Below the pieces are notes generated by a model. The model had not been told where the DNA came from and did not search any database. It was given only the letters and a program-made list of their open reading frames with translations. A program made the translations under genes and the position numbers. A DNA stretch of 64,000 bases from the NCBI RefSeq assembly GCF_016809835.1, contig NZ_JAFBIL020000001.1:186001-250000 (forward strand), written 5' to 3'. Source of the DNA: Massilia soli. GTDB taxonomy: Bacteria > Pseudomonadota > Gammaproteobacteria > Burkholderiales > Burkholderiaceae_D. This document shows positions 54,418-63,376 of this stretch, in pieces; the stretch's first letter is position 1, and every line of letters begins with the position of its first letter.

Positions 54418-56232
54418 TCAGAGCTTGAGCTGAAGCCGCGCCAGCGTGTTCCTGAGCGTATCGTTCTTGGGGTCTTTCGCGCGCGCTTCGCGCAACAGCT
54501 TGCGCGCCTCTTCCTGCGCGCCCTTACGCCACAGCACCTCGCCCAGGTGCACCGCAATCTCGGCATCCTTGCGCAGCGCATACGCCTTGCGCAGCTGGGT
54601 CTCGGCGGCATCGAGGTTGCCCATCCGGTAATGCACCCAGCCCAGGCTATCCATGATGAACGGATCATCCGGCGCCATTTTCAGCGCCTTGTCGATCAGC
54701 ACCAGCGCCTCATCGAGCCGCACGTTGCGCTCGGCCAGCGAATACCCCAGCGCGTTGTACGCATGGTGATTGTCCGGCGCGAGCGCCATCACGTCGCGCA
54801 GCGCTTTTTCCATCACGTCGACGCGCCCGATTTTTTCAGCCTGCAGCGCGAAGTCGTACAGCAAATCCGGATTTTTCGGGAACTTGCGCGCGCCATCTTC
54901 CAGCACCTGATAGGCCGCCTTGCCCTTCCCCGCGTCGCGCAAAATCTGGCCCTCGGCCAGTACCACCTGCGCCTGCTGCGCCGCCTCCGATGGCGACAAC
55001 CCCGCCAGCACTTTGCGCGCTCCCGCCAGTTCACCCTGCTTGGCCATCAGCTGCGCGCGCTTGACCTGCGCGCCGAAGTACAGCGCCGGGTCGTCGCTTT
55101 CGATACTGGTGATCCATTTCAACGCGCCAGCCAGGTCGCCACGCTGCTCGGCCAGCTGCGACAGCATCAGCAGCACGCGCGACGGATCGCGCTCGTCCTC
55201 CGGGCTCGCGGCCAGTACCTCGGTGAAGTGAATCAGGTATTCCTCGGCGGACGCCGGGTCGTCCAGCTGCATCGACAGGATGCCCAGCGCATACAGCGTG
55301 CCGAGGTCTTCCGGCTGATCCTTCAGCAGCACCTCGAACGAATCGCGCGCCTTCTCAAACTGTTTCTGGTCTACCAGCAAGCGTGCGTGCGCCGCGCGCA
55401 CCTCGCGCGCTTTCGGATTGGCGGCGATAAATTTGGCCAGCATCGCTTCGACACTGCCCTGGTCGACGGCGACCTGCGCCAGCGTCAGCATGGCGATTTC
55501 GGAATCGGGCTTGAGCGCCAGTGCCGCGCGCGCCTCGGTTTCGGCCTGCGGCTTGTCGCCGCGGGCGAACGCGCTTTGCGCGAGCAAAATACGCGCCTCG
55601 ACCATGTGGCGGTATGGCGACAGCAGGCGCTCGAACATGGCTGCCGCGGCCGCCTTGTCCTTGGCGCGGCTGAGGAACTGGCGCGTCTGGAACATGGCAG
55701 CGCCGCGTTCATCCATGGCGGCCTCGGCAAGGCGTTGCCTGAGAATGGCTTCCGCTTCCGGCAGCTTGTCGTTGAGAACCGCCAGCCCAAGGTAGGCGCG
55801 CGCGGCTTCTTCGGAATCTGGCACCAGTTCGCGCCAGACGCCGACCGCCGCCATCGCGCTCTGGTGCTCGTTCACGCTGAGCGCCATCTCGGCGGCGCGG
55901 CGCGGCAGGCGCGGGTCGCGCGTCAGCTTGGCGGCCTCGAGCAGCGCCGCGTACGGCGCCTGCCAGTTACCTTCGCGGAAGTCGAGCTCAGCCTTCATGA
56001 GCTTGTACAGCAGGTCGCCGGTCAGCGCGACTTTGGGCAACTTGGCGAACTCGCTGGCCTCCTCGGCGGCGGCATTATCGGCGTCGTCGCTGGCATCGGC
56101 GGCAGCGGTTGCATCGGCAATCGCGGCAGGTGTTTCCTGCACGGGCGGCACGGCATCCGGCTGCGGCAGTTGCGCCACAGCGCACGCCGTTAACAGACCC
56201 GAGAGGGTTACAATGACGAAAGCGTTTTTCAA
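54418..56232 (-). CDS. TPR-repeat outer-membrane lipoprotein
   Basis: A protein of about 604 residues. The likely start is TTG at 56232, giving a clean lipoprotein signal KNAFVIVTLSGLLTAC (Cys about 17); no in-frame ATG lies between it and residue positions far upstream in unconserved sequence. After an Ala/Asp/Glu-rich linker comes a long array of TPR-like helical pairs, for example ALGYSLAERNVRLDEALVLI and SLGWVHYRMGNLDAAETQLR. TPR lipoproteins next to lolB are conserved in Burkholderiales, but their function is not established; a scaffold role at the outer membrane is likely. It is divergent from mutM. Confidence 0.85.
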   Translation of the reverse strand: MKNAFVIVTLSGLLTACAVAQLPQPDAVPPVQETPAAIADATAAADASDDADNAAAEEASEFAKLPKVALTGDLLYKLMKAELDFREGNWQAPYAALLEAAKLTRDPRLPRRAAEMALSVNEHQSAMAAVGVWRELVPDSEEAARAYLGLAVLNDKLPEAEAILRQRLAEAAMDERGAAMFQTRQFLSRAKDKAAAAAMFERLLSPYRHMVEARILLAQSAFARGDKPQAETEARAALALKPDSEIAMLTLAQVAVDQGSVEAMLAKFIAANPKAREVRAAHARLLVDQKQFEKARDSFEVLLKDQPEDLGTLYALGILSMQLDDPASAEEYLIHFTEVLAASPEDERDPSRVLLMLSQLAEQRGDLAGALKWITSIESDDPALYFGAQVKRAQLMAKQGELAGARKVLAGLSPSEAAQQAQVVLAEGQILRDAGKGKAAYQVLEDGARKFPKNPDLLYDFALQAEKIGRVDVMEKALRDVMALAPDNHHAYNALGYSLAERNVRLDEALVLIDKALKMAPDDPFIMDSLGWVHYRMGNLDAAETQLRKAYALRKDAEIAVHLGEVLWRKGAQEEARKLLREARAKDPKNDTLRNTLARLQLKL

Positions 56233-56338
56233 AGCAATTCCAGAATGACATCGATGATTTCTGATTCTACGCCTAACCTCCCGGTCGCGTGCGCACCCGC
56301 CCCCGCTGCCCCAATGTACACGATCCAAGCCCACCCAG

Positions 56339-57172
56339 ATGCCAGAATTGCCAGAGGTTGAAGTGACGCGCCGCGGCGTCGCGCCGCATATCGAAGGACG
56401 CATGGTCGAAGGCGTGCTGCTGCGCCGCGACGGCCTGCGCTGGCCCTTCCCCGCCGGGCTCGACAAGCTGCTGGCCGGCCAGCGCGTGCTGTCGACCGGG
56501 CGCCGCGGCAAATATCTGCTGATTCACTTCAGCCACGGCACCCTGATCGTGCATCTGGGCATGTCCGGCCATCTGCGCGTACTGCCCGACGGCACCGAAT
56601 TCAAGAAACATGATCATTTCGACCTGATCGTCGCCGGGCAGGATGGCCGCCAGGTGCTGCGCCTGCACGACCCGCGCCGCTTCGGCGCGGTGCTGTGGCA
56701 TGGCAACGAGGACGGCGCGCTCGACGAGCACCTGCTGCTGCGCGGCCTCGGCGTCGAGCCGCTGGAAGATGGATTCTCCGGCGAGACGCTGTTTCGCGCC
56801 ACGCGCCGACGCAAGGCGCCGGTCAAGCAGGTGCTGCTGGCCGGCGACATCGTGGTCGGCGTCGGCAACATCTACGCCTGCGAAAGCCTGTTCCGGGCCG
56901 GGATCAACCCGAAAATCCATGCAGGACGCATCAGCGCCGCCCGCTATGACCGCCTGGCGCTGGCCATCAAGGAGATCCTTGCCGAGGCGATTGTGCAAGG
57001 AGGCAGCACTTTGCGTGACTTTATTGCCGTAAATGGACAATCGGGCTATTTCCAGCAGACATATTTCGTCTATGATCGTGCAGGGATGCCGTGCAGAAAC
57101 TGTTTGGCCGAGATACGCCAGATCAAGCAGGGTCAGCGGTCGACTTTTTATTGTGTAAATTGTCAGAAATGA
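56339..57172 (+). CDS. mutM: Formamidopyrimidine-DNA glycosylase
   Basis: Removes oxidised purines such as 8-oxoguanine and nicks the strand. The 277-residue enzyme has the catalytic N-terminus [12 protein letters not shown], the [10 protein letters not shown] strand, [15 protein letters not shown] and a C-terminal zinc finger ([20 protein letters not shown] with CVNC). It is the first of three plus-strand genes, mutM-dynamin-mutY, so two enzymes of the 8-oxoG defence are encoded together. Confidence 0.97.
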   Translation: MPELPEVEVTRRGVAPHIEGRMVEGVLLRRDGLRWPFPAGLDKLLAGQRVLSTGRRGKYLLIHFSHGTLIVHLGMSGHLRVLPDGTEFKKHDHFDLIVAGQDGRQVLRLHDPRRFGAVLWHGNEDGALDEHLLLRGLGVEPLEDGFSGETLFRATRRRKAPVKQVLLAGDIVVGVGNIYACESLFRAGINPKIHAGRISAARYDRLALAIKEILAEAIVQGGSTLRDFIAVNGQSGYFQQTYFVYDRAGMPCRNCLAEIRQIKQGQRSTFYCVNCQK

Positions 57173-57182
57173 CGAGGGCAAT

Positions 57183-59120
57183 GTGAGCAAAATGGTGCAG
57201 GATTTCGAGCAGTACAGCGCGTGGCGCCAGAACGTGGCGGCGGCGCTTGAAGCGTATCAGGCCGGCGTCAGCCAGGCCGGACTCGGCGACGCCGCCAGCG
57301 AGCAGGGCGTCGCCCGCGCGCTCGACCGCATCCGCGACGACAAACTGTCGGTCGCCTTCGTCGCCGAATTTTCGCGCGGCAAGTCCGAGCTGATCAACGC
57401 CCTGTTCTTCGCCGACTACGGCCAGCGCATCCTGCCATCGTCGGCCGGCCGCACCACCATGTGCCCGACCGAGCTGATGTACGACCCGTCGTATGCGCCC
57501 TGCCTGCGCCTGCTGCCGATCGAAACGCGCGGCGCCCAGCTGTCGACCAGCGACTACCGCGACGACCCCTCCGCATGGACGGTGCTGCCGCTGTCGCTGG
57601 ACGCGCCCGACAGCATGATCGACACCTTCAAGCAGGTCAGCCTGACCCGCTACGTCAGCGTGGCCGAAGCCACCCGCTTCGGCCTGTATGACGAAACCGA
57701 CCCGGATGCGGCGGCATCGCTGAACGACCAGGGCGAGGTCGAGATCTCGCTGTGGCGCCACGCGATCATCAACTTCCCGCACCCGCTGCTCAAGCAGGGC
57801 CTGGTCATCCTCGACACGCCCGGCCTGAACGCCATCGGCACCGAGCCTGAGCTGACCTTGAACCTGATCCCCAACGCCCACGCGGTGCTGTTCATCCTGG
57901 CCGCCGAAACCGGCGTCACCAAGAGCGACATCGAAGTCTGGCGCACCCACATCGGCGCCGGTCCGGGCCGCATCGCGGTGCTCAATAAAATCGACGCCAT
58001 GTGGGACGAGCTGAAAACCGACGCCGAGAACGACGCCGACATCGAGCGCCAGCGCGCCAGCGTCGCCCAGCTGCTCGCGCTCGACCCCGGCAAGGTATAC
58101 CCGGTCTCGGCGCAGAAGGCGCTGGTCGGCAAAATCAACGGCGACATGGCGCTGCTGGAGAAAAGCCGCCTGAACGCCCTCGAAAGTGCGCTGTTCCACG
58201 AACTGATCCCGTCAAAGAAAGACATCATCCGCACCCAGCTGGCAGAGGAAATGGCCAGCGTGGTAGGTGCGCAGCAAGGCATGGTCACCGCGCGCACCCG
58301 CGACATCGTCGAACAGCTGCAGGAACTGAAAAGCCTGCGCGGCAAGAACCAGAGCGTCGTGGCCCACATGATGCGCCGCATCGACGTCGAGAAAAAAGAA
58401 TTCGACGCCAGCCTGATCAAGCTGCAAGGCACCCGCTCGGTGTTCGCGCGCCTGTCCACGGAGCTGTACACCACGCTCGGCATGGACGTCGTACAGAAGG
58501 AAATCGACGGCGTGCGCGATGCGATGGCGGCCACGCGCTTTGCCACCGGCATGCGCGGCCCGGTGCGCCAGTTCTTCGACCAGGCCCGCCGCAACCTTGA
58601 TTCGTCCAACATCAAGATCGGTGAAATCAGCGCGATGATGGAATCGATGTACCGGAAATTCTCGGTCGAACACGGCCTCTCGCTGTCGATCCCGATGCCT
58701 TTCTCGCTCAACAAGTACAAGCGCGAGATCGACGCCATCGAAGACGCCTACGCGCGCCAGTTCGGCACCACCACCCTGATCATCAGCAGCCGAAACGCGA
58801 TCATGGAACGCTTCTTCGACTCGATCGCCTCGCGCGTGCGGCGCAGCTACCGCGCCGCCAACGCCGATGTCGAAGCGTGGCTCAAGGTCGTGATGGCGCC
58901 GCTCGAATCGCAGATCAGGCAGCACAAGGACCAGCTCAAGCACCGCCTCGCCTCGATCCAGCGCATTCACGACGCCACCGACAGCCTGGAACAGAAGATC
59001 TCCTCGTTCGAAAGCACCCAGGAAGAACTCGACCGGCTCAAGGCGCGCATCGCCCAGCTGGCGGGCGGCGTCACCCGGGCGATCGAATCCGAACTGCGCC
59101 TCCTGGAAGCGGCTGCGTGA
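57183..59120 (+). CDS. Bacterial dynamin-like GTPase
   Basis: A 645-residue dynamin-family protein. The G domain has AEFSRGKSELINALF (G1, with Ala in place of the first Gly), a Thr in the GRTTMCPTEL region (G2), LVILDTPGLNAIG (G3) and AVLNKIDAMWDE (G4). Long helical stretches follow (about 340-640), with coiled-coil potential near the end (LEQKISSFESTQEELDRLKA). Such proteins remodel membranes or hold them under stress. The start is GTG at 57183, with GAGG upstream. Its stop overlaps the mutY GTG (GTGA), so it is translated with mutY. Confidence 0.9.
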   Translation: MSKMVQDFEQYSAWRQNVAAALEAYQAGVSQAGLGDAASEQGVARALDRIRDDKLSVAFVAEFSRGKSELINALFFADYGQRILPSSAGRTTMCPTELMYDPSYAPCLRLLPIETRGAQLSTSDYRDDPSAWTVLPLSLDAPDSMIDTFKQVSLTRYVSVAEATRFGLYDETDPDAAASLNDQGEVEISLWRHAIINFPHPLLKQGLVILDTPGLNAIGTEPELTLNLIPNAHAVLFILAAETGVTKSDIEVWRTHIGAGPGRIAVLNKIDAMWDELKTDAENDADIERQRASVAQLLALDPGKVYPVSAQKALVGKINGDMALLEKSRLNALESALFHELIPSKKDIIRTQLAEEMASVVGAQQGMVTARTRDIVEQLQELKSLRGKNQSVVAHMMRRIDVEKKEFDASLIKLQGTRSVFARLSTELYTTLGMDVVQKEIDGVRDAMAATRFATGMRGPVRQFFDQARRNLDSSNIKIGEISAMMESMYRKFSVEHGLSLSIPMPFSLNKYKREIDAIEDAYARQFGTTTLIISSRNAIMERFFDSIASRVRRSYRAANADVEAWLKVVMAPLESQIRQHKDQLKHRLASIQRIHDATDSLEQKISSFESTQEELDRLKARIAQLAGGVTRAIESELRLLEAAA

Positions 59121-60220
59121 AACGCGCGACCGAATTCGACGACCTGGCCGACCCGACGTTTTCGGCAGCCGTCATCGGCTGGCAGAAGGCGCACGGCCGC
59201 CACGCGCTACCGTGGCAAAACACGCGCGACGCCTACCGCATCTGGCTCTCCGAGATCATGCTGCAGCAGACCCAGGTCAGCGCGGTGCTTGGCTATTACG
59301 CGCGCTTCCTCGAGCGCTTCCCTACCCTCGCCGACCTGGCATCCGCCCCGTCCGAAGACGTGATGGCGCTGTGGAGCGGCCTTGGCTACTACACCCGCGC
59401 GCGCAACCTGCACGCCTGCGCCAGGCGCGTGATGGCGGAATATGACGGCGTGTTCCCGAGCGACCCGGCGCTGCTCGCCGACCTGCCCGGCATCGGCCGC
59501 TCGACGGCCGCGGCGATCACGGCGTTCGCCAACGGCACGCGCGCCGCGATCCTGGACGGCAACGTCAAACGGGTATTCGCACGCACCTTCGGCATCGACC
59601 AGTTCCCCGGCTTGAAGCCGGTCGAGGACGCACTGTGGCGCCGCGCCGACGCGCTGCTGCCGGCCGAGGGCATCGAATCGTACACGCAAGGCTTGATGGA
59701 CCTGGGAGCGACGCTATGCACGCGCAGCAGCCCCGATTGCGGGCGTTGTCCGCTGCAGCAGCGCTGCGTGGCCTATGCGACCGGGCGCACGGCGGAACTG
59801 CCGGTGCGCAAACCGAAGAAGACCGTGCCGGAAAAGCAGGCGGCGCTGATGGTGGTGCTGCATGGCGGCCAGGTGCTGCTCGAGCAGCGTCCCGATTCGG
59901 GCATCTGGGGCGGCCTGATGTCGCTGCCGGAGCGCGACGGGCATCAGGCGCGCGAGCTGGACGCGGCCGCGATCGAGGATATGGTGCTGGCCGCGGGGGC
60001 GTTCGGCGACGTGGTCGAGACCGAGGCGCTGCTGCCGCTGGTGCACGTGTTCACGCATTACAAGCTGCATATTGCGCCGTATCGTATCGGGCTGGCAGAG
60101 CGCGCGGAACTCGACGCGCGTTACGTGTGGTGGGATATGGCGAAGATTGAGCAAGCGCCGCTTCCTGCGCCGGTGAAGAAGCTGCTGGCGCAGCTGGCGA
60201 CACCCTCGCTGTTCAAATAG
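59117..60220 (+). CDS. mutY: A/G-specific adenine glycosylase
   Basis: Removes adenine paired with 8-oxoguanine. The 367-residue enzyme has WLSEIMLQQTQVSAVLGYY, the helix-hairpin-helix LPGIGRSTAAAITAFANG, the catalytic Asp in AILDGNVKRVFART, and a 4Fe-4S site with Cys spacing 6-2-5 (CTRSSPDCGRCPLQQRC). A C-terminal NUDIX-like domain recognises 8-oxoG (LLEQRPDSGIWGGLMSLPE). The start is GTG at 59117, overlapping the dynamin stop by four bases. Confidence 0.96.
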   Translation: MKRATEFDDLADPTFSAAVIGWQKAHGRHALPWQNTRDAYRIWLSEIMLQQTQVSAVLGYYARFLERFPTLADLASAPSEDVMALWSGLGYYTRARNLHACARRVMAEYDGVFPSDPALLADLPGIGRSTAAAITAFANGTRAAILDGNVKRVFARTFGIDQFPGLKPVEDALWRRADALLPAEGIESYTQGLMDLGATLCTRSSPDCGRCPLQQRCVAYATGRTAELPVRKPKKTVPEKQAALMVVLHGGQVLLEQRPDSGIWGGLMSLPERDGHQARELDAAAIEDMVLAAGAFGDVVETEALLPLVHVFTHYKLHIAPYRIGLAERAELDARYVWWDMAKIEQAPLPAPVKKLLAQLATPSLFK

Positions 60221-60221
60221 C

Positions 60222-60292
60222 CGTCGTTTCCGCGCAAGTGGAAACCTATGCAAGCCATCAGCGCCTGCTCGCTATGGATTCCCGCCTGCGCG
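60222..60292. repeat. REP-like pair with interrupted right half, copy 5
   Basis: Left half CGTCGTTTCCGCGCAAGTGG with AAACCTATG; right half begins ATGGATTCCCGCCTGCGCG and stops. The missing end (GGGAACGACG) is found at 60555-60564. Confidence 0.75.
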
Positions 60293-60374
60293 CCGCTGTT
60301 GACAGTGCCGTTGCGTCAATCGGAGTCGGGGCACTCACAGAAATCGCGACGTTGAGACTTGGAATGCAAGATTC

Positions 60375-60450
60375 AACGTCGCCCCTGCGAAGGCAGGGGT
60401 CCATACTCGGCATGTTCGGTATTGACCCCTGCCTTCGCAGGGGCGACGTT
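60375..60450. repeat. Diverged REP-like pair, perfect outer inverted repeat
   Basis: AACGTCGCCCCTGCGAAGGC with AGGGGTC on the left is mirrored by GACCCCTGCCTTCGCAGGGG with CGACGTT on the right. The core is CCCCTGC-GAAG-GCAGGGG in each arm. An extra GCGACGTTGA at 60346-60355 can also pair with 60373-60382, so alternative hairpins are possible. Confidence 0.85.
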
Positions 60451-60545
60451 GGCCTGCATTGCCGATTTCGTCGTGGCTGTAGCTTCTAAAACGACGCCTG
60501 GCTGCCAAGCGATTCGTCTCAAGCAGAATACTCCGGACAGCAGCG

Positions 60546-60564
60546 CGCCTGCGCGGGAACGACG
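60546..60564. repeat. Detached right-half end of copy 5
   Basis: CGCCTGCGCGGGAACGACG, which completes the right half broken at 60292, with CGCCTGCGCG present at both edges. It ends three bases before the dgt stop codon. Confidence 0.7.
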
Positions 60565-60567
60565 AAG

Positions 60568-61719
60568 TTACAGCTCTTCCAGCGAAAAAATCCTGCGATG
60601 CTCGCGAATCGCATAGCGGTCGGTCATGCCGGCGATGTAATCGGCGATCATGCGCACCTGCCTGGCTTGGTCGCCCGTACCATCCTGATAATCCGGCGGC
60701 AGCAACACCGGCTCGGCGCTGAAGGCTTCATACAGCTCGCGCACGATCTTGCTGGCCTTTACCCGCATCCGGTTCACCTGGTAATGCCGGTACAGGTTCT
60801 GGCGCAGGAAGCGTTTGAGCTCCGTCGCATCCTTGCGCATCCCATCCGAAAAACGGATCAGCGGCGCGCTGGCGCGCACCTCATCGACACTGCCCGGCTG
60901 CGCGTCCGCCAGCAAGGCGCTGGACGTGGCGATCAAGTCGTCGGCCAGCGCGGTAATCAAACGCCGCAGCGTCTCGTAGATCGCGCGCCGCCCCGACACG
61001 CCGGGGAACGTGGTCTGCACCTCATGCCACAGCCGCGCGAAGAATTCCACCTCTTCAAGCTGCTCGATCGTGATCAGCCCTGAGCGCAGTCCGTCATCGA
61101 TGTCGTGGCTGTTGTAGGCGATTTCATCGGCCAGGTTGGTCAGCTGCGCTTCCAGCGAGGGCTGGGTGCGGTCGATGAAACGCAGGGCCACCGGTCCAAG
61201 CGCCTTCGCGTTGGTCAGCGAGCAGTGCTTGAGGATGCCCTCGCGCGTTTCAAACATCAGGTTCAGGCCGTCGAACGCCCCATAGCTTTGCTCCAGCGTG
61301 TCGACCACGCGCAGGCTCTGCAGGTTGTGTTCGAACCCGCCGTGTTCCTTCATGCATTCATTGAGCACGTCCTGCCCCACATGCCCGAACGGCGTGTGGC
61401 CAAGGTCGTGCGCCAGCGAGACCGCTTCGACCAGGTCTTCGTTGAGGCGCAGGCTGCGCGCCAGCGAGCGGCCGATCTGCGCCACTTCGAGGCTGTGCGT
61501 CAGCCGCGTGCGGAACATGTCGCCTTCGTGGTTCAGGAATACCTGGGTCTTGTATTCAAGCCGGCGGAACGCCGAGCAGTGGATGATGCGGTCGCGGTCG
61601 CGCTGGAACTGGCTGCGCGAGGCGTGCGCGGCCTCGTCGAAGCGGCGCCCGCGCGCACTGGCCGATTGCACGGCATACGGCGCCAGGTACTGTTCGGGCG
61701 TCATGGCCGCATCATCCAC
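60568..61719 (-). CDS. dgt: Deoxyguanosinetriphosphate triphosphohydrolase
   Basis: HD-domain dNTPase of 383 residues that cleaves dGTP to deoxyguanosine and triphosphate, helping to balance dNTP pools. The metal-binding HD motif is complete: [27 protein letters not shown], and the later Asp in [17 protein letters not shown]. The N-terminal [17 protein letters not shown] is typical. The start is either GTG at 61719, overlapping the aroB end by eight bases, or ATG at 61704. It is the last gene of the aroKB operon. Confidence 0.94.
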   Translation of the reverse strand: MDDAAMTPEQYLAPYAVQSASARGRRFDEAAHASRSQFQRDRDRIIHCSAFRRLEYKTQVFLNHEGDMFRTRLTHSLEVAQIGRSLARSLRLNEDLVEAVSLAHDLGHTPFGHVGQDVLNECMKEHGGFEHNLQSLRVVDTLEQSYGAFDGLNLMFETREGILKHCSLTNAKALGPVALRFIDRTQPSLEAQLTNLADEIAYNSHDIDDGLRSGLITIEQLEEVEFFARLWHEVQTTFPGVSGRRAIYETLRRLITALADDLIATSSALLADAQPGSVDEVRASAPLIRFSDGMRKDATELKRFLRQNLYRHYQVNRMRVKASKIVRELYEAFSAEPVLLPPDYQDGTGDQARQVRMIADYIAGMTDRYAIREHRRIFSLEEL

Positions 61720-63376
61720 TGCTCTTCACGCAGGCGGCGATCGTCGCCAGCAGTGTCTCGTGCGGCACCGTCGTGATGACCGCGCTGCCGAGAGGTTTCA
61801 GAAGGATGAACCTGATCGCGCCGCCTTCATTCTTCTTGTCCACTTCCATCAGCTCGAGCCAGCGTTCGGCGCCGAGGTCGGGCGCGTCGGCCGGCAGGCC
61901 GGCGGCGTTGACCAGCGCGCGCATCCGCTCGACGGCGGCGCGCTCGATGTAGCCCATGCGGCAAGACAGCTCGGCCGCCATCACCATGCCGCAGCCGACC
62001 GCTTCGCCGTGCAGCCATTTGCCGTAGCCCAGGCCATTTTCAATCGCGTGGCCGAAGGTGTGGCCGAAATTGAGGATCGCGCGCAGGCCGCTTTCGCGTT
62101 CGTCCTGGCGCACGATGTCGGCCTTGATCTCGCACGAGCGCGCGATCGCGTGGGCCAGCGCGGTCTGGTCGCGCGCCAGCAGCTTGCCGATGTTTTGTTC
62201 GATCCAGTCGAAGAACGGCGTGTCGATGATGGCGCCGTGCTTGATCACTTCGGCCAGGCCGGCCGACAGCTCGCGCTCGGGCAGCGTCGCCAGGGTGCCG
62301 GTGTCGGCGAACACGGCGCGCGGCTGGTAGAAGGCGCCGATCATGTTCTTGCCAAGCGGATGATTGATGCCGGTCTTGCCGCCGACCGAGGAATCGACCT
62401 GCGACAGCAAGGTCGTCGGCACCTGCACGAACGGCACGCCGCGCATGTAGCTCGAAGCGGCATAGCCGGTCAGGTCGCCGATCACGCCGCCGCCCAGCGC
62501 CACCATGGTGACCTTGCGGTCGCATTTGCTGGCCAGCAGCGCGTCGAACACCTGCATCAGCGAGTCCCAGTTCTTGTACTGCTCGCCGTCGGGCAGGATG
62601 ATCTCGATCACTTCGCGGCCGGCTGCGCGCAGCGGCGCGGCGACTTGTTCGAGGTACAGCGGCGCGACGGTGGTGTTGGTGACGATGGCCACCTGGCGGC
62701 CCTCGACATGGCGTACCAGCAGCCCGGCGTTTTGCAGCAGGCCGGAACCGATCGCGATCGGGTAGCTGCGCTCGCCGAGATTGACGTTCAGGGTGGTGTT
62801 GGATGCTTCGTTCATCGCGCCTCGCGGTTCGGGTTTCACACCTGTCCGCGGATGCGGCGCGTTGAGCGCCTCCAGCTGGTTCAGGATGGTCTGAACCATC
62901 GATTGTACGTTAGGGCGGCCGGTGTCGATGACGAGGTCCGCAACTTCGCGGTACAGCGGCTCGCGCTGCGAGGTGAGCTCTTCGAGCCGGCCGCGCGGGT
63001 CGGCCGTCTGCAGCAGCGGACGGTTCTTGTCGTGGGCGGTGCGCGCCATGATGCTGTTGACGTTCGCGCGCAGGTAGACGACGGTGCCGCGCGCCTTGAG
63101 CAGGGCGCGGGTTTCCGGATTGAGCACCGCGCCGCCGCCGGTCGCCAGCACGATGCCCTGGCGCGCGGTGAGGTCGCGAATCACATCTGCCTCGCGGCGC
63201 CGAAAGCTCGGCTCTCCCTCGATCTCGAAGATCCACGGAATCGATGCGCCGGTGCGGGCCTCGATCTCGTGGTCGGAATCGATGAACTGCTTGCCCAGCT
63301 TGCGGGCAAGGATGCGGCCGATGGTGGTCTTGCCGGCCCCCATCAGGCCTATCAGGAAGATATTTTCAGAACTCAA
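61712..63376 (-). CDS. aroKB: Fused shikimate kinase / 3-dehydroquinate synthase
   Basis: One uninterrupted reading frame of 554 residues covers two shikimate-pathway enzymes usually made separately. Residues 1-175 are shikimate kinase (P-loop [38 protein letters not shown]). Residues 188-554 are dehydroquinate synthase ([75 protein letters not shown]). An internal ATG at 62815, with GAGG four bases upstream, fits the normal aroB start, so free AroB may also be made. The first codon seems to be TTG directly after the upstream stop (TAATTG). It could instead be two genes with an unusual read-through linker (residues 176-187). Confidence 0.9.
   Translation of the reverse strand: MSSENIFLIGLMGAGKTTIGRILARKLGKQFIDSDHEIEARTGASIPWIFEIEGEPSFRRREADVIRDLTARQGIVLATGGGAVLNPETRALLKARGTVVYLRANVNSIMARTAHDKNRPLLQTADPRGRLEELTSQREPLYREVADLVIDTGRPNVQSMVQTILNQLEALNAPHPRTGVKPEPRGAMNEASNTTLNVNLGERSYPIAIGSGLLQNAGLLVRHVEGRQVAIVTNTTVAPLYLEQVAAPLRAAGREVIEIILPDGEQYKNWDSLMQVFDALLASKCDRKVTMVALGGGVIGDLTGYAASSYMRGVPFVQVPTTLLSQVDSSVGGKTGINHPLGKNMIGAFYQPRAVFADTGTLATLPERELSAGLAEVIKHGAIIDTPFFDWIEQNIGKLLARDQTALAHAIARSCEIKADIVRQDERESGLRAILNFGHTFGHAIENGLGYGKWLHGEAVGCGMVMAAELSCRMGYIERAAVERMRALVNAAGLPADAPDLGAERWLELMEVDKKNEGGAIRFILLKPLGSAVITTVPHETLLATIAACVKSSG

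Larger units (their letters stand above)
60221..60567. other. Gene-free interval of nested repeats after mutY
   Basis: A 347-base gap between convergent mutY and dgt with no gene. It holds a repeat pair whose right half is split (60222-60292 and 60546-60564), a 253-base intervening segment, and within that a second diverged repeat pair (60375-60450). A 10-base direct repeat CGCCTGCGCG flanks the segment (60283-60292 and 60546-60555). Confidence 0.75.

Noticed and set aside
60375-60450. A bidirectional Rho-independent terminator for mutY and dgt
   Set aside because: The stem is strong but no T-run follows on either strand, and the element belongs to a repeat family, so it is listed as a repeat.
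2890-60564. Dispersed repeats considered as a CRISPR array
   Set aside because: Units are single or paired inverted repeats scattered over 58 kb, not direct repeats with regular spacers, and no cas gene is present.
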